From Bombus terrestris (lineage: Eukaryota > Arthropoda > Insecta > Hymenoptera > Apidae): a stretch of DNA of 64,000 nt. Where the stretch lies: the NCBI RefSeq assembly GCF_910591885.1, contig NC_063278.1, forward strand, positions 6,235,501-6,299,500. The letters are read 5' to 3'. The notes beneath the pieces were generated by a model, which saw only the letters and a program-made list of their open reading frames with translations, was not told where the DNA came from and made no database searches. Of the stretch, positions 13,341-27,250 are shown one piece after another. How positions within the stretch are numbered: position 1 is the stretch's first letter; every line of letters starts with the position of its first letter. The position numbers were made by a program, and so were the translations under genes.

Positions 13341-16300
13341 CTGTGCCGGTTCTAATCGATTTCTTCCCTTTTTTTTTCGAAAGGTGCTTTCTTCTTCAAG
13401 GTTTCGGAAAGTTGGAAGTATTTCGTGGATTTCCTGTTGAAAAATTGAAGTTAGGCTAATTTTATTAACTTTATTAATTTTGAGAAATTGTGAAAAGGGA
13501 ATGGCTAGATCGCTGGGTAAATCTTGTAAATTGAAATGTTTATTTTCTTTTTGGTGAGAAAATTGAACTATTTGACGATTATAGAAAATATATACAAAGG
13601 TTGAGTTTAGTTTAAAATGTTATTATACCTTGAAGGATGGAAATATAAAAAAGATCGATAAAATGTCTGCTTGATCGCGAAGCTTTTTCTAAAATGTATC
13701 TGACGTTTGACTTTTGTATACCTTCAAAGGTAACTACGACGTTTAAAGTAAAAATGTCTAATAAACATATTTTCATTGAAACTTTTCTTCTTTTTCTCTT
13801 GACACATACTTTTCTACTAAAAATTCTGCGCTTTGCGATTAACGTATACACACAGATTATACTTATTTATACAAATTATACTTTTCTAAAACTTCGTTAA
13901 AAAATCAATTCGAAATAAACGAATAATACACCTTAAAATTCGCCTATACGCTTAATTTATACGCCTGAAAACTAATTCGAAACAACGTTTCATTCTTCGT
14001 GGTTTAATAAATCCCGCCATTTAATTTGAATTTCGTACGCTTCTGCAAATGCTGCCAACGGGAAATCCGGGAAGCATTTCATCGAACACACGTCGATAAA
14101 TAAATTTCCATCCTGTAGAATGCTTCTACACCAATCAAACCCAAATTCTCCCTGCTAATATTAATTATAAAAGTATTAATCACCGTCTTAGATCTTTTTT
14201 CACTCAACTGAAACTAACAAACTATTAACGAGCATATTTACATTATGACATTATCAACCACTCTCTTATCTATTCTTAACAATCAGCATTGTAATTAAAC
14301 GAAAATATACATTAATCGATTTATCCATCATTAATCATTCGGTAAAAAAAGTGAAAAATCCAGCTAAATAATTATTAGCAATTATATTTATCGACTTGTT
14401 ATTCAAGCAATTAAATCAATCAATATATGGCATATCAAGTTGACAGGTTATTAATATTAAGACAGTAGAATTATTTTTCATCTTTACGTAAAGAGTAAAT
14501 ATACCTAACCGATATGAAATTTCGCTGTAACTTCTCTCTGTGCAGTGTTGAAAAAATAAAGTGCAAATTTTTATGATTTCCTTATTGCGAACTACTTATT
14601 GATAATGTCAAGAAATTAACACAGAATCAAATTCAAATGAAACAACATTTCTTTTTAGATAGAGCGTAACTTTATACTATGTACATACAGATTTATTTTG
14701 TAATTTTATCTCTGCTTAAAACTTGTTGTATCACCTTTCCTTTCTTAGACATTCTTCTGAAAAGTAATAGTATTATAATTGCAACTTTCGTTTTTAAATA
14801 TAACCAATTACAGTTTCAGTACTATGAGAAAATAACGCTATGATTAAAATATCTATTTACTTAAGGAGGACACTGTTTCATTTGAAATTCTAACACGCTT
14901 CAGAAAGATCAGAAACTTCGGAAAGATCAAGTACAACTACTCGTGACAATAAATCATTTTTTGAATAATCGTACATAATACATATGTACGTATATTAATA
15001 TTCGATAAAAGCAAGGATTTTAAATAAAAATATAATAATTTCTTTCAATGCCTATTTTTGTTCAACGATTTTTCTTACACGGGCCAATTACCAAATTTTC
15101 GATATTCCCACGATCAATCGTACCGTTAATCGAGATTCTGCCATTCAAACGCACGCTTGCTTCCTTCAATTACAATATTACAAAATACATCGAATTGTAG
15201 TGATCTTAATCCGTGGAAATTTCGCGATTACGATAACAATACTGTTACCGTATATAATAATATCGCGATACGAAACGACTTTTCCGGAAACCTATTGATA
15301 GATGGCGACGTCGTACTGCTGCATAGACGCGATACGAAGATAATGAATCCTCGGCGTTTTTCGTTGTTTATCGATGCATCTATCGCACGCATGCACCAAT
15401 GATACAATGGCCGTGCCGTTCTTTAGAAATATCTTGCCCTTGTAAATTTCGCGCTACAAAAGCCACCGTACTTTACATTGACGGCAATAGAGCGGAGCAG
15501 CGAAGGGCATGAAAGGTTCTTACAGAGGACCCGGAGTCATTGAAAATTGTAGCCTGTTGTAGATGAGATCGTTGCTCCCCTTTGTCGCGGCCAACCTTTT
15601 TTCGCCCTGGTAATACAGATATTGGCCATTATTTCGCGAACTATTCATTCTTGCGAGACTAATCGCTGATGCTTCGAGACGAGTCAAGATATTTTCTTGA
15701 AGATGGTTTTTCAACCCGTTAAGGATCAACCGCTGAAATGGTTCGTCAAAAGTTGCGTCGAACGTAAATGCAAATAAATTAACTAATTGCGAAATAACTT
15801 GCATACGATTTCACCAAGATAAAAAGTATGTTACATCAACAGACGCTTTTCAGAAGCTCATTACACGAATAAAAGATGGGAAAAATATTCCCGTGATCTC
15901 AAGAAAAATAAATTATCACGCTGCTATAAATATATCAATGTGTTGACATTCTCAAATATTGGGGTCGTATAATTTCATATTTTAGAAGTTCGATGAGAAA
16001 TCTTAATGAGATGCTATAATTTCTTTTCCTTTGTATAGCGATAAAAAGTAGATATTATTTGACAGATTCGTTTCTTATTAAAAGCAATATAATAAAAGAA
16101 TTCCCCTCCTGTCTCTCTCTATCCTGTTGAAATGCTAATTAGCGTATCTACGAACGCTTGCGTAGGTGTTTCCAGACACCCGCCGTATGAAAAGCGTAAC
16201 AATAAACAAAATACTGTTTGGAACAACGTGCGTAACTTTCGTAACATTCGAAAACTGACGAAAGTTACATAATTGCCTTATCTGCTCTCAGATACGCTAT

Positions 16301-19300
16301 TTACGCAAATACTTCATGCTCGACAGAAGAAAACGCGCGAGGGTGCACGTCATGTGACGTACGTTAAACCGAGATTTCCTAAAACGAGAGATTCGCACAC
16401 GCGAATCGGGCCTCCTACGTAACAACTATCTTTCTCCGAATTTATCAAAATTATCTATCGATCCTTACAAAAGTAGCATACAACTAAATTATTACTTTTA
16501 TTATTGCTTTCCTAGTGAAATCTTCGAACGGTGTTTCAAACATTATCGAGGGCGCGTGATTTCCCTTTTACATTTCTCAGTGTCTCCCGCGTGGATAAAG
16601 GAAAATGTCGAATTTTAATTCGACTTATTGCTGGATAAACCTGTCGTCACGTTAGAAGGATAATCTGTGCTTTAGGATGGATTTTGCGAAGCTTCGTTCA
16701 TGGTAAAATATATTATCAACACATTCGATGTAGAACGAAATATTATTTCGAAATCGTTGCAAAAATATTTCGATAAAAGAACAATTATTCGTACGTGCGA
16801 CTATTCAAATTCATCGTACGTATTATATTTCACCGATGCACCATTATTGATAGTAAATTAATTCAAATTTATTCCTCACGATTATTCCTCCCTAGATATC
16901 ACGTAATCCTATGAGAATTCTAATCTATATACAGTGTAACAGAACAGCAATAGTAAAAGTAACATTTCACATTTATACCGAACTAATATTTATCGAAAAA
17001 GAAGACAGACACCTTTAGACTTCATGCTCGAATATCGGCTATCCGCGAATTTTTAGCACATTTGAAAAAGTGATTCGACGCAGGTACGTATATTCGCGTA
17101 CGGTTCCTTTGTACCGATCTAACACAATGTAAATATTGAAATTGCCTTATCGCTGCAGGCGCTTCGATTATAAAAATTTCTAGCTTAAACGGTGGCTCGG
17201 TTAACAAAGTGAAACGATTCACATGGATAGAAGAAAAATGGTAGTTTCGATCCGACGAGAAATCATCGAACGATTAGCTTTTCAGAGACGTTGCCCTCGA
17301 AATGCGAATTGAATAAATCGCCGTCACGCTCTAGGAAACCTTTTCGTACAAAGTACTCGAGGTACAGAAAGGTTTCGTCTCGGTTTCCCTCGTACAATCC
17401 CCTTAACGCCGAGTGGATCGAACTCTGGTGCATGCTCGAGGTGCTCGAGATCGCATCTCTTCACGAATGCTCTCACGTGATACCACTATAATGTCATACG
17501 TCGTAACGATCGCGGCATAGTAATAGTCCAAGAACAAACCTGTCACGCTACACGTCTCTACCGGCACACATACATATATGCACTGCTTCCACCCACGTAC
17601 ATATACAAAAACGTGTAGTATACACAGAGACGCGTTACGCGACCAATCGATCGAATTAATATTCACGATTGTTGAAGCATGGAATCGACGTCGATCGGAA
17701 TCCCTCTTGGTATGCCTGATTAGCTTACTTGCTCTTTATCCACGTTCCAAGTCGAAGGAGATATTATCGACTCGAGGATATCGTTGACTACAAGTTGTTG
17801 CATCCACGTGGTTTCGACGAAGATTATTCACTAGGATTATTGTTGAGTCGAGTCGTTCACAGATCACATTAAATCGAAAAGCAACGAAAGGCGATGATAT
17901 TTTAAAGACTATTTTTAAAAATCTTGGCACTCAGTATTGTTATTCTTGTCATCCTCTTGTAACAAACGAATGTAGGTAAATACTCATGGTAGTAAACAAT
18001 TCGCGTCCCGAGAATCGAATATTAATCAGCTGCTTACGTAACGAAATTCAGAAATTATTAAAAAGGTGGAGTTGACCTGTTAGGTCTGCGAGAGGCTCGC
18101 TTATTTGCGCATGAATGAAGAGGATGAGGATTATCGTTGGTAGAGTGGATGTTTGTGTAAATGTTCCTTTTTATAGGAGATCCACAACGAAGGACAATTT
18201 AAATAGAAATGTAAAATTTTGAAATTGTTAGAAATCGGTCATTTTATACGTTACAGTCTAATATTACACTTTTGCAACGAAGCAACGAAATACTTCCTCT
18301 TCCTTGGTAATTATTTCCTCAAGGCTGGGTGAGCAAGCTGTGTTGTAATCTCCTCGAGCGGATTTTCATTGTACAAGCGTATCAAGCGTGTATTTAGAAG
18401 TACACAAGACCCAAAAGTCGAAAAACGTGTCCATGTTTTTTTTATTACCTTGATATTGTGAAATCTTTTAATAAAGGAATTCTACTAACAATGAATTGAA
18501 TATTTTATGAAAGTATCTATTGGTTTGTTAAATGCGAGATCGCAGCCATTCCATTATCAGACTTCGGCTCGTTCTTCTATATCGTTCCTACGTGTAATAT
18601 CCTAATTGAGATAGTAGACTTTTTGTAGCTGGAGATAAAATTTTATGACAGATAAATTGAGTTTCTTTGTGGTAGCTGTGATACGGATTACGATGTTTCC
18701 TTTCTTCTTTAATAATGGTATGTAGATGGAATAATTATTCGCGGTGGCTCCTTTGAAAATATCGAAACAATACATAAATTATCCAGAGATGCCATTTTCG
18801 TTAAAAGCTTTAATACGATAAAAATGTATACTTTATTTTATATCACCGAGACGCATCATTTTTGTTAACACGAAAAAAGAAATAGGTTCAACAAGTTTAA
18901 CATTTTGTTGGAAACTTTCTACTATTTACGATTTTTATTATACCATCTTTTTACATAAAAATTGATCTTCTAAGTACAATAGAATATCAGATCTATGTTT
19001 AATATTTCATGCAATCAAAATCATTGAACGCGAAGATATTAAAATCTAGAATTATTTAAGAAAAATGACAGCGCCCACATGACTCAACCTTCTGAACTTT
19101 TCAACACCAATATATATTATTCGCGACCATTATGCTACTAATAGGAATGTAACTGACGTATACGTGCACAAATGAGGAGAAAATTCTGTACAATTTCGTA
19201 ACCTAGATTGCTCAATCTTGAACTTTGACGTCAAGCCTACCTTTGTCACGAGTAATCGTCCACGACTGAAAAAGAGCACGCCAACATACGAGACTAACGT

Positions 19301-21240
19301 CATGCGAAAAATTAAAATTTAGAGTCACGTAAGAAGCATTTTGTTTATTTCGAATTCTCGTTCTAACTTCTTTGTCAAACGCGTATAGAATTTATTTGCA
19401 GTTCAAACACTTTGAAAACTACATATTATGTATTTCCTATCATATTGTACGCAGTAGTCTATGCATTCACGAACAAATTGTTCGACTCGTTAACAATTAA
19501 AGTACACAGCAAGAAGTGAAGAAATGTGATAATTGAAGTGTAGAAATGCGATACAGTATTTTCAATAGAAATAATTATTATATTATCTATATAAAGAATA
19601 CTTTACTCCAAATTTAATTCGACTTACTTGAAGATTTAGTTTTATAATTGTTGAAAATTTTCAAATTTAATTTTATAACATCATTTGGAAACAATTGCAT
19701 AGAAAGTATATTATTTTATCCTGAATATTCTAAACATAATGCTAATAAAAAATTTGAAATATTTTTGTCTATTTAAAATTTTGTTGTATATTTCTTATAA
19801 TTTTCGATACGATCTATATTATTTGTTAATGAATTTACAAGTTTGTGATAATAAACACGTATCGAAAGTTAAAGTTAGAGCGTTTCCGATTAGATAGGCA
19901 GCGAACTGGAAAACGTGCTTAATGTTCGTAATGAAATTTTCCAACATTCCTGTTCCGCGAAGCACACTTTGCAAATTTGCATACACACGACAATAAGATT
20001 TCACCATAATCTCGTTTACGTACTATGGTAACTAAGACTAGTTAATAATTCTATACTTGCATCTTCAAACGATAACACGTTCCTTACATTAATCTTCGTG
20101 ATTTTGTCAACAATAAGGATCATTTTCGCGGAACAAAGTTATCATGCTTGAAATGTATAAAATTTCGGATGTTATCATTGAAACATCTTTTTGAAAACAG
20201 ATGTTATTATACACATTTTCTTACTCGATGGCGCAATAAAAAGTCAACTAGAAAAAAGAACGTGCTGAGTAAGTTAATGTGCAATTTTGATTTAAAAAAT
20301 CAATATGGAAATGGAATATTTATGCGAAAAAGTTCTACGAAACAATTTTCACGCATGATCGATACTCGAACAATGAGACACTTGTTTAAAAATATTTTAC
20401 GAAAAAGGATTCACGCAAAGCTGGTAATTAATAAAGATGCAAGGTAGACAAATAATCTGGTTATTGTAATAACCTTTAAGGGGTCTGAAATAGCAAAAAA
20501 TTGTAATAATTTCTTCTAATACATTCGACAAGGTTCTTAAATGTCAAGACATATAAAAAGTCGTAGGTTGCGAGTTACATAAAACGCCTACACGCCATGT
20601 CCGGACGCGGACCTTTGGCTCTAATTATTATACGCGAGTAATTTGTACCTTTGTGCGTGCTTATTACGCGTTCGCTATTAAATACACAGAATAGCAAAGA
20701 ATAATAGAACCGACAGGAAACATAATTAGCACACATCAAGGTGTATTACGTATCTAACGAATACAATTGAAGATCGCACGGCAGCAACATCAGTCCATTT
20801 TTATTTATTTACCAACTATTATGTCGTTTCGTAGATGAGAAACAGCATGAGCCTTGAAACAGGAACTGCTTGGTCTTTCACACCGTTCGTTACTCGTTTT
20901 CCTCTTTCATCGTATTGTGCGTCAATGGGATGAATCGTGCTTCAGAATTTTTACTAATTACGCAAACGAAATGACGCAAGTTCGTAGCACTGAGAACTAC
21001 AGCCCGCAATTGGTCCACGATAACGAGGAATGACTTGAAATTCAAAAAACCGATTTGCGATGCGCGTGTCAAGCCACTGATCGATTGAGAAACAAACTGT
21101 TTACGTTGCGTCTAAACAAGTTGCGACAACGCAGCACTCCAGGTAGTGTTTATTGCGTCAGTCTTAAATTTCCACAACGATATTGTTGATACAATGAATC
21201 GTATCCGAAGATAAATATTTTGCAATATCTACGTATTTGT
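13341..21240. other. No supported gene
   Basis: AT-rich sequence with moderate CpG-rich stretches near 15.1-15.8, 16.3-16.6 and 17.0-17.8 kb. A 94-codon ATG frame on the minus strand (15520-15804) is the most coding-like piece, but I recognise no family and see no splice context. Small palindromes occur at 16347-16360 (ACGTCA and TGACGT either side of TG) and 16390-16407 (GATTCGC and GCGAATC). Confidence 0.5.
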
Positions 21241-21241
21241 C

Positions 21242-21264
21242 TTTTTTTTTTTTTTTTTTTTTTT
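21242..21264. repeat. Poly-T tract (23 T)
   Basis: Uninterrupted run of 23 T. No adjacent retroposon body or target-site duplication is evident, so I list it only as a homopolymer. A similar interrupted T run lies at 22222-22248. Confidence 0.85.
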
Positions 21265-23702
21265 ATGATGATTTGTAGATAGACGTAAGACCATATCTTT
21301 ATAGGAAAATATATAATAGAAGAATTTGCGAAAAGTTAGTTGAATTAGTATCGTGCCATATTTTATAAATTTCATTTTGGCTGAAGTTTTAGAACTTTTA
21401 GGAGCTTCGAGAATTTAATGTTCGCGTTGAACAGATGTACGCATACGTATTACTCAGCAATTATTCGTAAAAAAGCAAGGAAATTAAATCGATGCCAAAA
21501 ATCTGTCCTGTGGTAATCTTTTATAAGACGTGAGAATATTCGTGGCGACGAATTATTGCTACCTGTTTCGTTGCGATGTTGCAAACGAATGAAATATTAT
21601 TTTATAAAATTATGCGCACCTTTTCTTATTTATCGTCACCACCCGCTTACCAAACTTTTCTCAAAATACACGTATACCTACGTGTACCGCAATTTCTAAA
21701 CGTTTTGCCGTCTTTTCAGCGCGGAAAAACTAGTATTTCATTGATCATGAATATTCATTCGAATCCGTGCGATTTCATTTTCCTTTCGAGTGTTCCTTTT
21801 TTCTATGTCGCATGCGTTTTATTAAATATTGGAAATTTATTTATTTAATTCGATATTTATATCATAGTACACTTTGATAGTTAAAATTTCTTCCTAGCAA
21901 TTGATCACTGCAAATTAACCAAATCAACATGCAGATCCTTGTTGAAAAATAAGATCAAGGGAACTACTTTTGCATTGATGTGGCTGTATATGTGGAAGCA
22001 TTATTATCTCATCGAGGAATTTCCACATTTTCTGATAACATGATGGATAGTAGCCAACATTTCTCGACTATCTTTTTTAACATCGTTTGATATACGTATA
22101 CATATATCTGCCGTGGATGAATGAGAACGCAGATCATTTCCATTTCACCATCCATTCTCGTTCAAACGATGGACCATTAAAAGCCATCATCGCCAGTTTT
22201 TATTTCGCTTTATTTATTCCGTTTTTTTTCTTTTTTTTTTTTTTTTTAATCATTTTGTAGCCAATATACAGAATTTTAATAACGAATGAATATTTTATCA
22301 CTTTTTAACGTCATTATAAACATGTCAACAAAAATACAATATACAGAATGAATCAATACTGAAAATAAAAAATAAACAGATTTGTAACGTTAATTATAAT
22401 TCTAATCAACGCAGTAAAAATATATAGCATTTAAACTATTGTCATCGCAATTTGCTTCTCATGATTATCTTTCCATCGTTTTGACGTGACAAATCTTGTG
22501 AAACATGTGAATCATATGACAATTTTAAATAACACTGTAACTAACAGTAGATATTTTTTAATATTAAAATGACATTAAGAAGAATATAATACTCTGTTGG
22601 TAAATAAAGAAAATTGAAACATTTTGTCCAGTATAATACACATTTAAATGTATAAGCGTACGTGATAATCTTTAAATCATTATTATCTCTATTTTGTTCT
22701 CTTTTTATTTAACATGAATATTTTTAAATTATGATAAAGTCAAATTGAAATACGCATTTCACCTTGTTGGCCACAGAGAGCTTTCTGGCCTTAATCATTT
22801 CTCTTTTACCAGGGTCACTCAGGAAGTCGTAAAATATAAATATTTTTTCATTCGTAATTTTCCAAGAATACACCAGCAGCATTCTCGTTAAATTTATTGC
22901 CATATTTATGTCCTACGATACGAAATGAAATATTATTACTCTTGTTCACTTATCACCATAGACAGGATTCTTTTCCTTACGATACAATACACCACTGAAA
23001 CTAAAAATGAATACATTGCAATAAATATAACATATAAAATCTAAATATAAAATGAAAATCCAACTATCTAATCAAACGACGAAATCGAAATTCCACCGTG
23101 TAATAAACAAGCAAGAAAATAATTCAATAAAGTTGAAGAATGCTTTACCTCGTGGATTTTTGTCAATTGAAATTGGAAATCTCCACCCAGTTGGAAACAT
23201 TTCACGTATACTTATAGATATGTGATACAAGATTTGGCATTATCTAAGTAAGTTTTTATCCAAGCAACAATTCAAATAAAATTTTTATTTTACTTGTTAT
23301 TTGCTTTGCTACTTTATTTCAAGAATAGTAGTGTCTTTGGGAAATAATTTATGTTAATATTTGTTATCTCATTTAATATACAGATATTCGGTTTTCTGGT
23401 TTTACCAGGAAAATATGAAAATATTTATGGATATAAAGAAATATAAAGAAATTAATAGAATAACTATAGTCTAATTGATATACTGTATCAATAAAAGACT
23501 GGTAATTATAGAATTACAAATTTATGTTCTTCATAGATACATGAATATTCCATTAGTTATATTAAACATCAATAATTCATATAAATAAGTGGGTAGCAGT
23601 GGTCATGATTATAAAATACACATTAAGTATAATAATCTGTACTAAGTGTGTACATATATAATGAAGTACGTACGTATGTAGCGTAGAGATACAAAGTGAT
23701 TG

Positions 23703-23723
23703 CACGTGTTTCATGTACACGTG
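23703..23723. promoter_or_regulatory. Two CACGTG E-boxes in close tandem
   Basis: CACGTG occurs at 23703-23708 and again at 23718-23723, 15 bp centre to centre. Closely spaced canonical E-boxes are typical binding sites for bHLH-PAS or Myc-type factors. No promoter is recognised nearby, so function is only a possibility. Confidence 0.25.
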
Positions 23724-23911
23724 TCTTTTCATTCAGACAGCCGAAACTACGTCTTCTAATTAAAATTATAATACTCAATCTTTTACGTGCCCCTGTTTTA
23801 AAACTAAAATATTCTCTAAATAATAAATGGTCTTCTATTAGAATGTCGGAATATAGTAGAAAATGTATATCGTCACCACCAAGCCAGATTTTCATTCTAA
23901 TTTCTTCCCAG

Positions 23912-24075
23912 GCCTTGGATTTTATCCGAAAGATCCGTCGTGCAGCGATTGTGACATAAGTTTGGATAAAGTAGCGACCGAAATAAATCGCGAGTTCGCG
24001 CGCGTTTCTGACAGGAGAACAGATAGAGAGAAGGATAAACTGTTACACGGTACACGTAGTAGGCGTGAGAACTGA
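23912..24075 (+). other. Candidate isolated terminal exon, unidentified
   Basis: A good acceptor-like sequence (TTTCTTCCCAG, AG at 23910-23911) opens into a frame of about 54 codons ending in TGA at 24073-24075. The peptide begins around GLGFYPKDPSCSDCDISLD and ends in a basic, charged segment. The codon composition looks better than the surrounding DNA. I do not recognise the protein and see no upstream partner exon. An antisense open frame covers the same interval. Confidence 0.2.
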
Positions 24076-26323
24076 GCACGTGCGAATATTTGGAATATCG
24101 AATTTGAATGAGGATGCTCAAGACCTCACAGTATCCTGGAAATTTCGCAAGAAACTGCACAAACCATTCGAACTCTCTGAAGCATTCGCCTGATCGGACT
24201 ACGATCATTTGTACGATTAAAAAATGTTCATCTTTTTACTTTGATATATTGCGAGAAAAATAAAAATTAGTATGAATAATCTATTCTAATGGAGGAAATT
24301 TATTCGATATGTCTTTTTTCTTCTTTATCATAATACTTTGTACAGTGTTGCTACATTTTGTATTATTTACTGCTATGTTTTACAGTAAGATATTATAGTT
24401 GAGGTGTTAAAGTTAAGAAGAATCTTTTGTAAACATTCTTAATTGGAACAGAATTTAACTTCCATTTTTATATGGAAGTTGGCGATTATATTTTAATGCA
24501 ATTTTAATTGCATCGTTAATAATTTATTATACAACAAAAAATATATTACGTATATGGAATTAATTGTATCATTGTTGATTTCAACGAAAGAAAGGTCTTT
24601 TTTAACGAAACGCTGAATTCAATGAAACACAACTTTTCGGGGACAGCAAACGTGAAAGTAAAATTTATTAAACATTAATAATATATTTAACCATGACGCC
24701 ACTAAAACAACATCGATAAACTAAAAAATTGTTTTCTACATTATTCACACCGGTAAAAAGAAGAAAAGCTGTACAAATAAATTTTGCAAAAGTTTATAAT
24801 CGAACGCGAAACAAAACTCTTGGTTTCAAAGTTTAAATTTCATTCCACAAATATATTAATGTTGTTGGTTGATCGTATCATAAAAAAGCAAAAGATTAAG
24901 GAATTGTAAGGAATAATAAAGATTAATTCTTACTCTAAAGCATCCGTGTAGTCTCGTTGCAACCGCTTGCATGCACAATGTTGTTCATTTTCGAACTTTG
25001 TTCGACATACTGCAAGGATAAATAAATATAAATAATACAATAGATCGGATATTACTTTTCATTTTCAATTTTCATCTATATTCATTCAGTGATAACATTT
25101 AGTTTGTGTTAGGTGCAACATAGATGTAACATGTAGTTGCATGTAGTTTCTCTTTATCAATCGTCTTACTTTTCCTCCTGGTTTCACAAGCACAAATTTA
25201 CAAAGCCATACGATTGTAAAGCGATATAAAAAATGCGATTTTAAAGAATAGACGACTCTACGTATGATAAATGCACGCTGTTTATTTTTTTTTTTTTAAG
25301 AAACGCTATTTTTTCTTTTCATCTCATCGATTTTTGTCGTTTTCGCAGATGAACGTATGATAAAAAAAAAGCAGATATTCCAAAAAAAAAGAGAGAAGAA
25401 TTTGTAAAATAGGGGATTTCACTACGGTTTGAATCGTTACGGTTATTTCCAGCTCCTTCTGGCTTTACAGACTTTCATAAATTAAACTATACTACGCATT
25501 CAGCGCCGGAAAAAAAATTGTACAATGCGAGGAACAAAAGATACGAGTTGAACGAACTATTTTTTCAAGTGTGTCCATTAATTAAACATTATATGCTTCC
25601 GTAATAAGAGTTATTACTTCGAGCTTTCTGTTGTTTCTCAAAAATTAATTTTCTAATTATTGTAACTTGTACACATTAATCAAACGTAATGCGTTATTAA
25701 ATCTCTGACTTTCGTGTATCGATTATTCTCGTATAACGTTTAAACGACCAACCGTCCCTTGAAACGACTTTACGAATCAATTTCTTCGTGATAAAAAATC
25801 AATAATCGTATTAACTTTCGTCCCCAATTACATTACTATACAGCTATACCGGTCGTGATAATCGACTATTTATTTCTAAATATTTCAATATGCCGAAATC
25901 ACAGAATAAAATACTTCCTTTTATAGAATAAGTAACCAATAATTATTAATCCATTCATTATATTATTTAGCATAGACTGTATTATCGATTCAATTAAATT
26001 GCACTGAACCATATAAATACAAATACGAAATACTTCGGTATATCCAATTTCTGCTAACGTGCTCCGTTTCCTAAAACATTTAGATACATTTACGCACGCA
26101 GAACTCGGTTATGCTCGTTCAATTTACAAACCAGAACCCTATATTCGCCCACAAGAGGCAATAATCCTTAATCGTACAACCACTAACATTATCTCGAACA
26201 TATGAAAAGGAAAAGGTCTGTTTTATACGTGGCTTATATTTTTGTATACATGTAAATACTTCTCTTAGTTCGCAGCATTACTATACTTGAAATATTTTTT
26301 TCACAAAATATAATATATATGAT

Positions 26324-26360
26324 ATAAATAAATAAATAAATATATATATATATATATATT
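26324..26360. repeat. (ATAA)n-(TA)n microsatellite
   Basis: Four to five ATAA units run directly into about ten TA units. Ordinary simple repeat. Confidence 0.9.
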
Positions 26361-26559
26361 GGATTAAATCCAACAAAATCCTCAAAAGTTGCCCAAAGAC
26401 GCAAGGAAAGAAAGAAATCTCCACGTTTAATACACCAATCAACATTCATTATTAAAACAAATATTTCGATTAAACGCATCACCTAAATCACGTAAAAACT
26501 CATAGAAAGGGGGAGAAACCCCTTTATAGATCAAACTCTTAGATTCTATCCTCTATAAC

Positions 26560-27250
26560 ACCTAATAGCACACTCTATTTCCCTCGCCATTTACCTATCC
26601 CAACAGCGAGAATCAGAATCGACGCGAGTCATGCCAACACAGAAAACCAAAGCCCTAAACCTTCGACCATCGAAACATCAATCCCGTATCCCCAACCACC
26701 CCAACAACCTCGCCCATCTTCGACAATATTAAAGACAACGACCTTTCACGCCTCTGACCCAGGTTATATCTTTGCCATTTCTTTTTCCATCAAGGTTCAA
26801 GCTATGTTTCAGGAATTCGGCATTATTTTCTCTTTGCTCCCACAGGAATCTCATCTCCGCTGTTATTTCAGGTCGATTCGAGAGTTCTATTTGCAGATGA
26901 CCGATGAAAGAGAGACGGAGACAGAGAGAGAGACAGAGAGTGGTGTAGCGTTGGCATTTCGTAAATCTCGCAGGTTTAACCGTATCGGGCGACTTCTGGA
27001 GGGCTGAGGCGTCGGAGGCGGCGGTAGTTGCTGCGTCTTCTTACGTTGACGCGGTAAAGCGCGCTTCAAAGGAGGGCCGGGGGATCTGGTGGGGCCCGGG
27101 ATTGACGTCATTCAATGACGTCAAACCAGGACCGTGCCGAAAGCGATCAGGAACCACGTCCAACCGAATATCCTGACTACGTGACCTACTACGACTATAT
27201 TTCAACCGTACCACGTTTTGCAATACGATTGCTCGGTAGCTGCTTGGATT
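26560..27250. promoter_or_regulatory. GC-rich island with paired CRE palindrome
   Basis: GC content and CpG rise sharply, with a GGC-rich core at about 26990-27100 and a GAGA-rich repeat at about 26905-26940. The island ends in two full CRE octamers TGACGTCA (27103-27110 and 27116-27123), which form an inverted repeat. This is the composition of an insect promoter or strong enhancer. No coding exon is recognisable on either side, so the target is unknown. It could be an alternative upstream promoter of a neighbouring gene or a noncoding transcript start. Confidence 0.35.
27102..27124. promoter_or_regulatory. Perfect inverted repeat carrying two CRE sites
   Basis: Two 11-bp arms (TTGACGTCATT and its exact inverse complement) are separated by a single C. 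Each arm contains the full palindromic cAMP-response element TGACGTCA, the classic CREB/ATF dimer site. That it binds CREB here is inferred. Confidence 0.6.

Larger units (their letters stand above)
21265..26550. other. No supported gene
   Basis: AT-rich sequence without recognisable proteins. The only points of note are the paired E-boxes at 23703-23723 and a possible exon at 23912-24075, listed separately. Confidence 0.5.

Noticed and set aside
15520..15804. 94-codon minus-strand ATG frame
   Set aside because: Reasonable amino-acid mix, but no recognised family, promoter or splice context; in 64 kb a few frames of this length are expected by chance.
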